A stretch of DNA of 64,000 nt from Bacillus sp. EB106-08-02-XG196 (GCF_013396335.1 NZ_JABWSY010000018.1:58096-122095), one strand, 5' to 3'; positions 16,125 through 25,748 are shown, counted from the first letter of the stretch. The notes: generated from the sequence alone by a model not told the origin. A program made the numbers and translations.

Positions 16125-16883
16125 TTACTTTTCTTCATTACTCTGCACATTCGTGGTATTGAGATTCCATTTATTATCACCATATTTCCATATTGACTCC
16201 ACAAAAGCAATCGTATCGGCATTTGCAAGCCCTGTAATTCTTTGTACTCCATTTAATACAACTTCGCCTGTAGCTAATTTAACTGGCTTTAACGTATGAA
16301 ATGAATTTACGGTTAATTCCGTTGGTTCATTTAATCGTCCTTTATAATAAAGTCCTAGTTTTTTATAATATTTTTTTCGATCCTTTAAATCAAATTCATA
16401 GGTTTTACCTGTTTGCATAATGGTTATTTTCGCCTTATAGCCATTTTCAAAGGTACTGGCCATTTCTAATGGTTCTGGAACCTTTAATTCTTTTTTCAAA
16501 TTATCCTTCAATGTATATAAATAATTCAGAGTTATGCCTCCGCTTCCCCCTGTTAATACATTTGAAAATAAATCTTTCACTCCATCCTGGTTAAGATCAA
16601 CCAGCTTTAAAGATGCTTTCGATCCACTTTCTAGTGGAATTCTGTACTGTTTTTCATCCGTAGTAGATATATCAATATAAATCTCTTTTAAATAATCTTC
16701 TTCACCTTGATAAGGAACACCTATTAACTGAATACTTTCATTGGTTCCATCTCCAGTGATGTCAGATTCATGTTTTGAAATGGTAACTGTTTTAGCTTTT
16801 TCTTCGAAGGCATGAACACCGGTTATGGCAGTAACAGACATGAGAAAAAATGCAGCAGCAACGAGTAGTAATTCTTTTTTCAT
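16125..16883 (-). CDS. Secreted protein with VCBS/EF-hand-like calcium loop
   Basis: About 252 residues with a clear signal peptide (KKELLLVAAAFFLMSV, then AITGVHA). The mature part contains DITGDGTNESI and DLNQDGVKDLF, the two Asp-rich loops seen in VCBS/FG-GAP-like repeats that bind calcium. No catalytic motif is visible. The ribosome site GGAGGGG precedes the ATG at 16883; an upstream in-frame TTG at 16898 would lie inside that site and is rejected as start. The function is unknown; an extracellular binding role is inference. Confidence 0.75.
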   Translation of the reverse strand: MKKELLLVAAAFFLMSVTAITGVHAFEEKAKTVTISKHESDITGDGTNESIQLIGVPYQGEEDYLKEIYIDISTTDEKQYRIPLESGSKASLKLVDLNQDGVKDLFSNVLTGGSGGITLNYLYTLKDNLKKELKVPEPLEMASTFENGYKAKITIMQTGKTYEFDLKDRKKYYKKLGLYYKGRLNEPTELTVNSFHTLKPVKLATGEVVLNGVQRITGLANADTIAFVESIWKYGDNKWNLNTTNVQSNEEK

Positions 16884-16940
16884 TCTTTTCCCCTCCAAAA
16901 TCTGATACAGGTAGTATGCCCTATTTTTGGAAAAAACATG

Positions 16941-16971
16941 AAAAAGACTCCCGATATTTAGGGAGTCTTTG
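16941..16971 (-). terminator. Terminator of parEC
   Basis: AAAGACTCCC and GGGAGTCTTT pair around an eight-base loop; on the minus strand it ends in a T run shortly after the parC stop. Confidence 0.8.
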
Positions 16972-16980
16972 ATAATAATT

Positions 16981-19419
16981 TTATTCTTGCGTTTTTGTTG
17001 GACCTTCTACCTTCCAAATGGTTGTTACTTTTCCATTATCGTTTTCATCAAGGACAAAAGATCCGTTAGAATAACGATCATTAAAGCGAATTTCAGATGT
17101 TACGATCGTTTCCGTGTGGCCTTTTTCGGTTTGAATGAAGACTGTATCTTCGTCATTCGCAACGACAAAACCAACTACACGATGAGGATTTGCTTTTAAT
17201 TCTCGTAAAATAACAACGCCGCGCTTAGCTCGTGTTGCTTTTTCAAATTCCTTCAGCTTCATTCGCTTCATAGAACCACGTTGAGTGGTGATGACAATGG
17301 ATTCCTTAGTGTCAGGAGAAAGTACCTTCCCGCCGACAACAACATCCCCATCCTTCAAATTAATACCTTTTACACCGGCAGCACGGACGCCGACAATACT
17401 AATTTCTTCTTCGTGGAACCAAAGTGCATAGCCAAAATTAGATATTAAGAATAATTCTTTTGTTCCATCGGTTAGATGAACATCAATGACTTGATCATCA
17501 TCCTTAAGATTGACACTTACTAATGGCTTCGAATATCGCTGTGCCTTATATTGCTTAAGCTCTGTTTTCTTGACCATTCCATTTTTTGTGACAAATACCA
17601 GATAAGCATCAATCTCAAAATCTTTTACCGGAATAGCATGAATAATATCTTCGTTCCGTTCGATCGGAATGATATTGGCAACATGCTGTCCAATGTCCTT
17701 CCAGCGGATATCTGGAAGTTCATGGACAGGACAGTATAAGTAATTCCCTTTATTCGTAAACAACAAGACTACATCCTTGGTGTTCACATCCAGCTGAGCT
17801 AATAACCGGTCAGAGTCCTTCATCGCTAAGTCTTGTCCATTTGAAGCAGCGTAAGAACGCTGGCTTGTACGTTTAATATAGCCTTCTTTTGTAACTGTTA
17901 CGATGACATCCTCGCTTGGTACAGTAACTTCAAGGTTTATTTTCAATTCTTCTATCTCAGCTTCTATTTTAGAACGACGAGCGTCAGCAAATCGCTTTTT
18001 GACGTCTTTTAATTCTTTTTTAATAACCGATAATAGTTTTTTTTCACTTAATAAAATGGCAGTCCATTCTGCAATTTTATTAGCCAATTCTTCCGCTTCA
18101 TTTTGAAGTGCGGTAATATCGGTATTGGTTAAACGATAGAGCTGTAAAGAAACGATGGCTTCCGCTTGAGCTTCAGTGAATGCGAATTTGGAAATCAAAT
18201 TATCTTTAGCATCACGTTTATCTTTTGATGCACGGATTGTCGCAATCACTTCGTCAAGGATGGATAAGGCCTTCATTAATCCTTCAACGATATGTTGACG
18301 TTCATTTGCTTTGTCTAGCTCATATTTTGTTCTTCTAACCACAACTTCTTTTTGGTGCTCAATATAAGCGTCCAACAATTCACGAATTCCTAATAATTTT
18401 GGACGTTTTTTTGCAATAGCAACCATATTAAAATTGTATGTGACTTGCAAATCGCTATTTTTATAAAGATAGTTCAGGACACCATTTGCATCTGAATCTT
18501 TCTTCAATTCAATGACAATTCGTAGGCCAGTTCTGTCTGTTTCATCACGAACCTCTGATATTCCCTCGACTTTTCTGTCGAGACGAAATTCATCGATTCG
18601 CTTAACTAAATTTGCTTTATTGACCTCGTACGGAATCTCCGTCACGACAATTTGCTGCTTTCCGCCGCGTAAATCCTCAATCTCTGCTTTACTGCGAACA
18701 ATGATTTTCCCTTTACCAGTTTCATAGGCCTTTTTAATACCTTCAATCCCTTGAATGATACCTCCAGTGGGAAAATCCGGTCCCTTAATGAGGGTCATTA
18801 TTTCATCAACGGTTGAATCTGGATTATCCATTCGCATGATGACGCCGTCAATGACTTCTCCGAGATTGTGTGGTGGAATATCGGTTGCGTACCCAGCAGA
18901 TATCCCTGTTGACCCGTTTACCAACAAATTTGGAAACATGGCTGGTAATACGGTAGGTTCCTTTGAAGTATCATCGAAGTTAGGAATAAAATCGACTGTT
19001 TGCTTTTCAATATCACGAAGCAGCTCTGCAGCAATGGCAGATAAACGTGCCTCCGTATAACGCATCGCAGCAGGAGGATCTCCGTCCATACTTCCGTTGT
19101 TTCCATGCATTTGGACGAGGACATTCCTAACCTTCCAGTCCTGGCTCATCCGCACCATTGCCTCATAAACCGATGAATCACCGTGTGGGTGATAGTTACC
19201 AATTACATTACCTACTGTTTTTGCTGATTTACGGAAGCCCTTTTCATGTGTATTACCTTCCACGTGCATCGCATACAGTATTCTGCGTTGTACTGGTTTT
19301 AAGCCATCCCTTGCATCTGGTAAGGCACGTTCTTGAATAATATACTTACTATATCTGCCAAAACGATCGCCAATTACATCCTCTAAAGGTAAGTCACGGA
19401 ATATCTCATTTGAGCTCAT
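16981..19419 (-). CDS. parC: DNA topoisomerase IV subunit A
   Basis: An 812-residue type IIA topoisomerase A subunit. The catalytic tyrosine is Y121 in AAMRYTEARLS. The quinolone-resistance region reads HPHGDSSVYEAMVR, with the usual Ser and Glu, so no resistance substitution is evident. The C-terminal beta-pinwheel is present (repeats such as GYIKRTSQRSY and GMVKKTELKQY), while no GyrA box is obvious, fitting ParC rather than GyrA. It decatenates sister chromosomes together with ParE. Its ATG overlaps the parE stop (ATGA), so the pair is translationally coupled. Confidence 0.97.
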   Translation of the reverse strand: MSSNEIFRDLPLEDVIGDRFGRYSKYIIQERALPDARDGLKPVQRRILYAMHVEGNTHEKGFRKSAKTVGNVIGNYHPHGDSSVYEAMVRMSQDWKVRNVLVQMHGNNGSMDGDPPAAMRYTEARLSAIAAELLRDIEKQTVDFIPNFDDTSKEPTVLPAMFPNLLVNGSTGISAGYATDIPPHNLGEVIDGVIMRMDNPDSTVDEIMTLIKGPDFPTGGIIQGIEGIKKAYETGKGKIIVRSKAEIEDLRGGKQQIVVTEIPYEVNKANLVKRIDEFRLDRKVEGISEVRDETDRTGLRIVIELKKDSDANGVLNYLYKNSDLQVTYNFNMVAIAKKRPKLLGIRELLDAYIEHQKEVVVRRTKYELDKANERQHIVEGLMKALSILDEVIATIRASKDKRDAKDNLISKFAFTEAQAEAIVSLQLYRLTNTDITALQNEAEELANKIAEWTAILLSEKKLLSVIKKELKDVKKRFADARRSKIEAEIEELKINLEVTVPSEDVIVTVTKEGYIKRTSQRSYAASNGQDLAMKDSDRLLAQLDVNTKDVVLLFTNKGNYLYCPVHELPDIRWKDIGQHVANIIPIERNEDIIHAIPVKDFEIDAYLVFVTKNGMVKKTELKQYKAQRYSKPLVSVNLKDDDQVIDVHLTDGTKELFLISNFGYALWFHEEEISIVGVRAAGVKGINLKDGDVVVGGKVLSPDTKESIVITTQRGSMKRMKLKEFEKATRAKRGVVILRELKANPHRVVGFVVANDEDTVFIQTEKGHTETIVTSEIRFNDRYSNGSFVLDENDNGKVTTIWKVEGPTKTQE

Positions 19420-21395
19420 TCTTCAGATTCCTCCTCAGCGACCGTAATATTTTCATTTTCCAAAATACTATCATCTTCCTCTAAACCAAAGGCCACATTG
19501 CTTTCAATCCATTTACGGCGAGGGTCAACTTTATCACCCATTAGAGTAGTGATTCGTCGCTCTGCTCTTGCCGCGTCATCTATTTTCACACGTATTAATG
19601 TCCGTGTCTCTGGATTCATCGTTGTATCCCAAAGCTGGTCGGCATTCATCTCGCCAAGACCTTTATAGCGCTGGATCATATAGCCTCTGCCAACTTTTTT
19701 AATTGCACCCTGAAGTTCATCATCGCTCCAGGCATATTCGATAATTTCTTTTTTACCCGATCCTTTACTCACTTTATACAAAGGTGGAAGCGCGATAAAT
19801 ACTTTACCTGCTTCAATAAGTGGTCTCATATACCGATAGAAAAAGGTTAACAGTAACACTTGAATATGCGCCCCGTCTGTATCGGCATCCGTCATGATAA
19901 TGACTTTATCATAATTCACATCTTCTAAATTAAAATCAGAACCTACTCCAGCCCCAACGGTATGAATAATCGTATTGATTTCTTCATTTTTAAAAATATC
20001 GGCCAGCTTCGCTTTTTCAGTATTAATGACCTTACCACGCAGTGGAAGTACAGCTTGGAAGCGTCGGTCACGGCCTTGTTTTGCAGAACCGCCTGCGGAG
20101 TCACCCTCAACTAAGTAAATCTCATTCTTTTGCGGGTTTCTTGATTGAGCAGGTGTAAGCTTTCCTGATAATAGAGCGTCCGAACGCTTCCGTTTTTTAC
20201 CGCTTCTAGCGTCCTCACGTGCTTTTCTTGCTGCTTCTCGGGCTTGGTAAGCTTTAATCGACTTTTTAATCAATAACGAGCTAATGTCTGGATTTTCCTC
20301 AAGGAAATACGTAAGGTGTTCAGAAACCACTGCGTCTACAGCCGATCTAGCTTCACTCGTTCCTAATTTCCCCTTGGTCTGACCCTCGAACTGTAATAAC
20401 TGCTCAGGAATTCGGATAGAAATAATCGCGGATAATCCTTCACGAATATCTGCACCCTCAAGATTCTTTTCCTTTTCTTTTAGAAGGGAAACCTTTCGGG
20501 CGTACTCATTGAAAATACGAGTCATTGCCGTTTTCGTACCTACTTCATGCGTTCCGCCGTCTTTCGTACGGACATTGTTTACAAATGAAAGCATGTTCTC
20601 TGAATAGCCATCATTAAATTGAAAAGCATATTCCACTTCAATCCCATTGTGGCTTCCTTCAAAACTAATGACCGGATGAAGGACATCTTTTTCCTCATTT
20701 AAGTAAGTGACAAAGGCTTCTATTCCATTTTCATAATGAAAAACCTCATGAAAGTCATTTCGGTCATCGATGATTTCAATCTTTAACCCTTTTAAAAGAA
20801 AGGCCGATTCTCTTAACCTCTCACATAATGTTTCAAAATTATAAGTGGTCGTGGAAAAGATGGTCGGGTCCGGTTTAAAGTGAATCGTTGTACCTGATTG
20901 ATTCGTTTTCCCGATTTTCTCTAAGGTTGTGACCGGTTTACCCCCATTTTCAAAGCGTTGTTCGTAAACAAAACCATCTCTTTTTATCGTTACAGTTAAC
21001 CATTCGGATAATGCATTCACGACTGAGGCACCAACACCATGTAAACCACCGCTGGTTTTGTAACCGCCTTGACCAAATTTACCCCCAGCATGGAGGACTG
21101 TTAAAATGACTTCAGGAGTTGGTTTCCCCATTTTATGCATTCCCGTCGGCATTCCGCGTCCTTTATCCATTACACTTATTGAATTATCTTTATGAATTTT
21201 TACAATGATTTGGTCCCCGAATCCTCCGAGAGCTTCATCGACAGAGTTGTCAACTATCTCATATACAAGATGGTGTAATCCGCGTGTATCAGTGCTCCCG
21301 ATGTACATTCCTGGTCGCTTCCTGACGGCCTCCAGTCCCTCTAGTACCTGTATGGCATCATCATTATATTCAAAAGCTTTCTGATTACTTGCCAC
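19416..21395 (-). CDS. parE: DNA topoisomerase IV subunit B
   Basis: A 659-residue GHKL ATPase subunit of topoisomerase IV: N-box EIVDNSVDEALGG, MDKGRGMPTGMH, GLHGVGASVVNALS, and the TOPRIM region YLVEGDSAGGSAKQGRD with IIMTDADTDGAHI. These residues bind ATP and the catalytic magnesium. Start is GTG with GAAAGGGG upstream. A candidate LexA box lies at the expected promoter (21496-21509), in line with the SOS control reported for B. subtilis parEC. It is the first gene of the parE-parC operon. Confidence 0.97.
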   Translation of the reverse strand: MASNQKAFEYNDDAIQVLEGLEAVRKRPGMYIGSTDTRGLHHLVYEIVDNSVDEALGGFGDQIIVKIHKDNSISVMDKGRGMPTGMHKMGKPTPEVILTVLHAGGKFGQGGYKTSGGLHGVGASVVNALSEWLTVTIKRDGFVYEQRFENGGKPVTTLEKIGKTNQSGTTIHFKPDPTIFSTTTYNFETLCERLRESAFLLKGLKIEIIDDRNDFHEVFHYENGIEAFVTYLNEEKDVLHPVISFEGSHNGIEVEYAFQFNDGYSENMLSFVNNVRTKDGGTHEVGTKTAMTRIFNEYARKVSLLKEKEKNLEGADIREGLSAIISIRIPEQLLQFEGQTKGKLGTSEARSAVDAVVSEHLTYFLEENPDISSLLIKKSIKAYQAREAARKAREDARSGKKRKRSDALLSGKLTPAQSRNPQKNEIYLVEGDSAGGSAKQGRDRRFQAVLPLRGKVINTEKAKLADIFKNEEINTIIHTVGAGVGSDFNLEDVNYDKVIIMTDADTDGAHIQVLLLTFFYRYMRPLIEAGKVFIALPPLYKVSKGSGKKEIIEYAWSDDELQGAIKKVGRGYMIQRYKGLGEMNADQLWDTTMNPETRTLIRVKIDDAARAERRITTLMGDKVDPRRKWIESNVAFGLEEDDSILENENITVAEEESEE

Positions 21396-21495
21396 TAAAA
21401 TACCCCTTTCATTCCCTACAAAAGAAAAAACACTTTCTACTTGCTATCTTTATGAGTAATTTTTATCATTCGTGTAAAAGTTGTTTCCATAATTT

Positions 21496-21509
21496 AGAAC
21501 GAATGTTTG
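21496..21509. promoter_or_regulatory. Candidate LexA (SOS) box upstream of parE
   Basis: AGAACGAATGTTTG matches the Bacillus consensus CGAACRNRYGTTYC at all but the two outer positions. It lies just downstream of a TACAAT -10 candidate (minus strand, 21518-21523), where a bound repressor would block parEC transcription. Confidence 0.5.
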
Positions 21510-21631
21510 CCGCTTTAATTGTACCACATGTTTTCAGCGTCTATGCTTTATTTTAGCGATTTATTTCGATTTGGCAAATGTCTAATTTAAAACAACATAA
21601 TTATGTAACAGTATTTTTAGTCAAGAAAAGA

Positions 21632-21663
21632 AAAAAACTGCTAATTTTTTAGCAGCTTTTTTC
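21632..21663 (-). terminator. Terminator of the CoA-binding protein gene
   Basis: On the minus strand AAAGCTGCTAA pairs with TTAGCAGTTTTTTT, close to the stop codon at 21674. Confidence 0.75.
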
Positions 21664-21673
21664 CAGCAAATGA

Positions 21674-22087
21674 TTATTTTGTTAAAGCATGTGCCACTTT
21701 TATACAAAGATCCATAATCACTGTATATCCTTTTTCTTTCAAAAACTCATATGCCTCTTCATTTACTAAGCCCTGCTGTGCCCAAAAAACATCAGCATCG
21801 ATTTCATCGAATTCTTTTGCTACATCAAACAATTGTTCTGAACGGCGGAAAACATTGACAATATCTATGTGTCCTTCAATGTCTTTTAAAGAAGCAACCG
21901 CTTTCACGCCTAGTACTTCATCAACACTTGGATTCACAGGAATAATATCATAACCTGCTTTTTGCATCACCTCTGACACCATATAAGAGGTTCTGTCTGG
22001 TTTATTACTTAAACCAACAACAGCGATACGTTTAGATTTTTTTAAAATTGCTCCTATTTCCTCTAATGATGGATTTTCGACTGGCAT
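21674..22087 (-). CDS. yneT: CoA-binding domain protein (YneT/YccU family)
   Basis: A 137-residue Rossmann-fold CoA-binding protein: KRIAVVGLSNKPDRTSYMV forms the nucleotide loop, then GYDIIPVNPSVDEVLG and DIVNVFRRSEQL, and the typical end VIMDLCIKVAH. It resembles the CoA-binding domain of succinyl-CoA synthetase alpha subunits, but the role of stand-alone members is unknown. The frame is open to 22270, but AAAGGAAG eight bases before the ATG at 22087 and the family length decide the start. Its place next to parE is conserved in B. subtilis. Confidence 0.9.
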   Translation of the reverse strand: MPVENPSLEEIGAILKKSKRIAVVGLSNKPDRTSYMVSEVMQKAGYDIIPVNPSVDEVLGVKAVASLKDIEGHIDIVNVFRRSEQLFDVAKEFDEIDADVFWAQQGLVNEEAYEFLKEKGYTVIMDLCIKVAHALTK

Positions 22088-22193
22088 TAAATACACTTCC
22101 TTTATTTCCTTAATTTTACTATCCACTCTAACTATAACATAATTAGATTGTTTACAAAAAATAATAGCTCCCGAGAGGTCGGAAGCTTTATTA

Positions 22194-22715
22194 TTAAAGT
22201 GCTGCATTATTTTCGGAAGAAAATTTTGGAATAGAAAGACTAAATCTTGCTCCATCCTCAGTATTTTCAACCTTTACCAAACCATTCATCTTTTCAATAA
22301 TCATTTTCGTTATATATAGGCCATTACCAGTTCCATGCTCATTAGTGGTGAAATTGGGTTCGAATAACCTTGAGATTTGTGCAGAATCGATACAACCTGC
22401 ATTATCAGTAAACTTCACAACTATAAGATCCTCTTTCGTGCAAATCTGTATTTTCATTTTTCGACTTTGGATATGATTCCTATCAAAAGCTTCTCTTGCG
22501 CTTGTTAAAATATGTAATACAATTTGACTGAATTCACTGGGAACTCCGTAGGCAATTTGCAGGCCGCGATATTCGAAATCTACATGAATATCTTGGTTCC
22601 TAAGGATAGAGAAAAAAACTGACAGCGCTTCTTCAATTGAATCTGAAACAGAAAAAGGACATTTTTCTTTGTTCGTCTGATAGAGCTTTCGAACATCATA
22701 ATTAGTTCGTGACAT
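22194..22715 (-). CDS. Stand-alone HATPase (histidine-kinase-like) protein
   Basis: A 173-residue protein made mostly of a GHKL ATP-binding domain: DNAGCIDSAQISRLFEPNF (G1 and F boxes) and GTGNGLYITKMIIEK (G2 box). There is no phosphoacceptor-His domain, sensor or membrane segment. In the N box, where Mg-ATP-binding Asn residues are expected (NLxxNAxxA), the sequence reads LHILTSAREA, so both Asn are replaced. ATP binding may be altered or lost. It might act as an anti-sigma- or scaffold-like protein; that is inference. The start has AAGGGGTGA upstream. Confidence 0.75.
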   Translation of the reverse strand: MSRTNYDVRKLYQTNKEKCPFSVSDSIEEALSVFFSILRNQDIHVDFEYRGLQIAYGVPSEFSQIVLHILTSAREAFDRNHIQSRKMKIQICTKEDLIVVKFTDNAGCIDSAQISRLFEPNFTTNEHGTGNGLYITKMIIEKMNGLVKVENTEDGARFSLSIPKFSSENNAAL

Positions 22716-22945
22716 ACTTTCACCCCTTTTATATAACTTAGATAAATATAAGAAATCCGATCAGTCCACAGTTGACTTGATCGGTGTTTAATGACATTTT
22801 CTAAAAGTTTATAATTAAATTATATTTCGGGATAGCAAATCTTTTCAATCGGTATTGAAAGGGTTTGAAAATTCTCCATATATTTGTAATAAATTAGACT
22901 CTAATTGTTCTTATCTTAGACAGAATATTATTTTAAATAAAAACA

Positions 22946-22981
22946 AAAAGAAATAGACCAGCCATGCCGGTCTATTTCTGT
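22946..22981 (-). terminator. Terminator overlapping the GH18 stop codon
   Basis: AGAAATAGACC and GGTCTATTTCT pair around a short loop, with a T-rich tail on the minus strand. The TAG stop of the adjacent gene lies within the stem. Confidence 0.8.
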
Positions 22982-24711
22982 GTTAATGCTTTATTAGGGT
23001 CCATATTTATTGCTGTCCAAGCAGTCTGATCACCGAAATTTCTAGACCAGGAAGCTACTCCAGCTAGCTGGTAAGTAGAAGCAAGGTTTGCGCGTTTAGA
23101 TAGTGATAATTCATCCTCCATCCAAACTTTATAGGTAGCCTTCTCATCCTCCGCATAATACTCTACATAGTTTTGACCGCTTTCTTCATCATAAACAGGC
23201 TGCAGGCCTTTCTCAGCAAGCCATTCTTTCACCTTCATCATGGACAAAGCCTGAGAACTAACCTCCTTCGTCCCGTCAGCATTTTGTTGTTCCTTCCAAA
23301 GCCTGGTGTATAATGGCACACCTAGAATAAGCTTCTCTTTTGGAACCTCAGTCAACAAGTTTTGTAGATTTTTCTCCACCCAAGGGAGACTTGAAACACT
23401 TCCAGATACCGGGGATGAACCAGAATGCTCGTCATAAGCCATAATAATCAGATAATCTACAATACTAGCGAGCTTACTTCTTTCATAGAAAGAAGACCAG
23501 TTATTATTTTCGCCTGCATAAAAAGTTATGTCCATTGAAACGACTAACCCTGCTTCGTGTAAGTAAGGTGTTGCTTCCCTCATGAATTGAGTGACTAAGT
23601 GCCCGTCTTCCTGCTTTACATTTTCTATATCAAAGTTAATTCCCTGTAATTGGTACATTTGACTGAAATGAAGCAGCTGAACGATAATCTTTTGCCGCGT
23701 TTCAAAATCTTTTAATGCCTCATGTGTGAGCACTGGGTCAAACGAATTCGAAAATAACCCCCATACCTGATAACCCCTTGACTGTGCCCATTTACTATAT
23801 TCTAATGAAGCTAAATTTTTTATGCTTCCATCGTTTCCAGTTAAGGAAAACCAAGTTGGTGACACTACATTCAAACCCAGCATATCAGGAATTAGCGTAT
23901 GATCTGGATTTTTGGTATAAACGGCTTCCCATGTTAATTGAATCGGCCCATTAATTTTAGGAATTTCTAATGCTTCATTTTTCTGTGAGATTGTAATCGT
24001 AACTTCTTTGTTTCTCTTAACATATTTCTTGTGGATGTACCCACTTAATCCATTTTCTTTTCTCACTAAATAATAATCCTGTTCCTCGGACTCTATCATG
24101 ACGATTTCTTGTTTAGACATTTCCGCAGTATACGGTGACTGTAATGATGGCTCTGTTCGTAATCTCAATTTTTCAGGGTGAACATCTTCTGACGTTATTT
24201 CTCCTTGTATATAATGATCACCATCTTTTTGTACCCAAACCGCACCCGTATCTTCTAAAACTGTATATTGGATAGGATAATAGGAAAGCAGGGGATCGAT
24301 TGCCACAAATATTTGACCTTCCTTTGAAATAATCGGTGAGACCTGCAAATCTACTGGTTTTTGATTTACAAAAAAAGTTAAGGAATCTGTAGGCATTTGA
24401 ATGACTTTGTCTGTTGTCGTAATGATGATGGACTTAGATTTTTCATCAAAAATAATAGAATGATCTATGTGCTCTTGCATAAATGTAAGTGGGAGAAAGA
24501 TAGAATTCCCCTCTAGTAGTGCATTTCCCTTTTGAGTTCCTTCAAAAAGGATTGGATTTTTTTCGGTAAAATAAGTTAATCTTTCCTTAGAGGCAAACGG
24601 ATATAATAAAAAAAGAATAGGAGATGCAATCATTAAAATTGCGATCATCAATCCTCCCAGGATCCATTTTGGTGATAATGATTTCTTCTTACGGTATTCA
24701 ATTTGTTCCAA
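22972..24711 (-). CDS. Membrane-anchored SH3b-GH18 glycoside hydrolase
   Basis: A 579-residue protein with one N-terminal transmembrane segment (residues about 16-38), a stalk-like domain (about 60-160) resembling copper-amine-oxidase N-like modules, a bacterial SH3 domain (about 175-232, LRLRTEPSLQSPY) and a GH18 domain to the end. The GH18 motif reads QGINFDIEN (residues 356-364): D361 and the catalytic E363 remain but the first two Asp are Gln and Asn. This layout resembles spore-cortex or cell-wall N-acetylglucosaminidases (YdhD/SleL-like). It interrupts the yneT-plsY neighbourhood conserved in B. subtilis, so it may be an insertion. Confidence 0.85.
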   Translation of the reverse strand: MEQIEYRKKKSLSPKWILGGLMIAILMIASPILFLLYPFASKERLTYFTEKNPILFEGTQKGNALLEGNSIFLPLTFMQEHIDHSIIFDEKSKSIIITTTDKVIQMPTDSLTFFVNQKPVDLQVSPIISKEGQIFVAIDPLLSYYPIQYTVLEDTGAVWVQKDGDHYIQGEITSEDVHPEKLRLRTEPSLQSPYTAEMSKQEIVMIESEEQDYYLVRKENGLSGYIHKKYVKRNKEVTITISQKNEALEIPKINGPIQLTWEAVYTKNPDHTLIPDMLGLNVVSPTWFSLTGNDGSIKNLASLEYSKWAQSRGYQVWGLFSNSFDPVLTHEALKDFETRQKIIVQLLHFSQMYQLQGINFDIENVKQEDGHLVTQFMREATPYLHEAGLVVSMDITFYAGENNNWSSFYERSKLASIVDYLIIMAYDEHSGSSPVSGSVSSLPWVEKNLQNLLTEVPKEKLILGVPLYTRLWKEQQNADGTKEVSSQALSMMKVKEWLAEKGLQPVYDEESGQNYVEYYAEDEKATYKVWMEDELSLSKRANLASTYQLAGVASWSRNFGDQTAWTAINMDPNKALTQK

Positions 24712-24869
24712 AGTTCTTCCCCCTCACATCTATCGTACGGTATTAAATAAAAATTGAGAAGGAATTTTTTTAGCACTTTTTGAATTAGTTAAAAGCGGTA
24801 GTAGTGTTTTTTCACCATTACATGGTAAAATAACAGGACATGCATTATTTATAGAAGGAGAAATCGTTG

Positions 24870-25457
24870 ATGGTTCAAATTATTTTAGTCTTGATACTAG
24901 CCTATCTGCTAGGATCCATTCCGTCAGGTTTAATCATTGGGAAAGTTTTTTATAAAACAGATATACGTGAGCATGGAAGTGGAAATTTAGGGGGAACCAA
25001 TACTTTTCGAACCTTAGGAGTAAAAGCTGGTCTAGCTGTTACTGTGGCTGATATCCTAAAAGGGACTTTAGCGGCATCCTTACCTGTACTGTTTGGACTT
25101 GATGAAATCAATCCTTTACTCGCTGGTGTTTTTGCTGTTATTGGACACACTTATCCCATCTTTGCTGGATTCAGAGGCGGCAAAGCAGTAGCAACATCTG
25201 GCGGCGTATTATTGTTTTGTGCACCACTTATGTTTTTAACTATTTTCGTTGTCTTTTTTGCCAGTCTTTACATTACTAAATATGTATCATTATCATCCAT
25301 GCTTGCTGGCATTTGTGCTGTGATTTATGCTGCAATTGATGGAGACCTTCCCCTTCTTATTGCAGTAATACTTTTGGCCTCTTTTGTCATTTATCGACAC
25401 CGTGCTAATATTAAGCGAATCATGAATAAAACGGAACCTAAAATTAAATGGCTTTAA
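24870..25457 (+). CDS. plsY: Glycerol-3-phosphate acyltransferase PlsY
   Basis: A 195-residue integral membrane acyltransferase with the PlsY motifs GSIPSGLIIGK, EHGSGNLGGTNTFR and FRGGKAVATSGG. It transfers acyl groups from acyl-phosphate to glycerol-3-phosphate in the first step of phospholipid synthesis. GAAGGAG is nine bases before ATG 24870; the TTG directly before it is a less likely start. The gene is divergent from the GH18/parEC side, and its stop lies inside its own terminator. Confidence 0.95.
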   Translation: MVQIILVLILAYLLGSIPSGLIIGKVFYKTDIREHGSGNLGGTNTFRTLGVKAGLAVTVADILKGTLAASLPVLFGLDEINPLLAGVFAVIGHTYPIFAGFRGGKAVATSGGVLLFCAPLMFLTIFVVFFASLYITKYVSLSSMLAGICAVIYAAIDGDLPLLIAVILLASFVIYRHRANIKRIMNKTEPKIKWL

Positions 25458-25490
25458 GGAATCTTAAATGGTTCCTTAAAGCCATTTTTC
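25446..25490 (+). terminator. Terminator overlapping the plsY stop
   Basis: AAATGGCTTTAAGGAA pairs with TTCCTTAAAGCCATTT, followed by T; the upstream arm holds the last plsY codons. Confidence 0.85.
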
Positions 25491-25571
25491 ATGAAAATTT
25501 CATATTTCCAGTCATTTTCTTTCCTTATTTTAATGTAAAATAAAGGTAAAGGTACTCAAGGAGGGGATTTT

Positions 25572-25748
25572 ATGTCTGATCTTAATCAAACCTATATGTT
25601 TTCAACGGACGTTTCAGACGCCGCATATCAAGAATTTGTGGTTGAATTTTATCAGTGTTTAATGGATGATCTCCCAGAAAAATTTCCATACAAGGTAACA
25701 AGGAATTTTGATGAGCTAATTGATTTTTTTGAAGAAATGGATGAATAA
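25572..25748 (+). CDS. Small acidic protein, 58 residues, function unknown
   Basis: ATG 25572 follows AAGGAGGGG, an excellent ribosome site, and opens a 58-codon frame (MSDLNQTYMFSTDVSDAAYQ, ending DFFEEMDE). The protein is strongly acidic, has no membrane segment and is probably helical. It lies between plsY and the HesB-like selenoprotein gene and shares the downstream bidirectional terminator. I do not recognise a family; the strong ribosome site and biased composition are the support. Confidence 0.7.
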   Translation: MSDLNQTYMFSTDVSDAAYQEFVVEFYQCLMDDLPEKFPYKVTRNFDELIDFFEEMDE

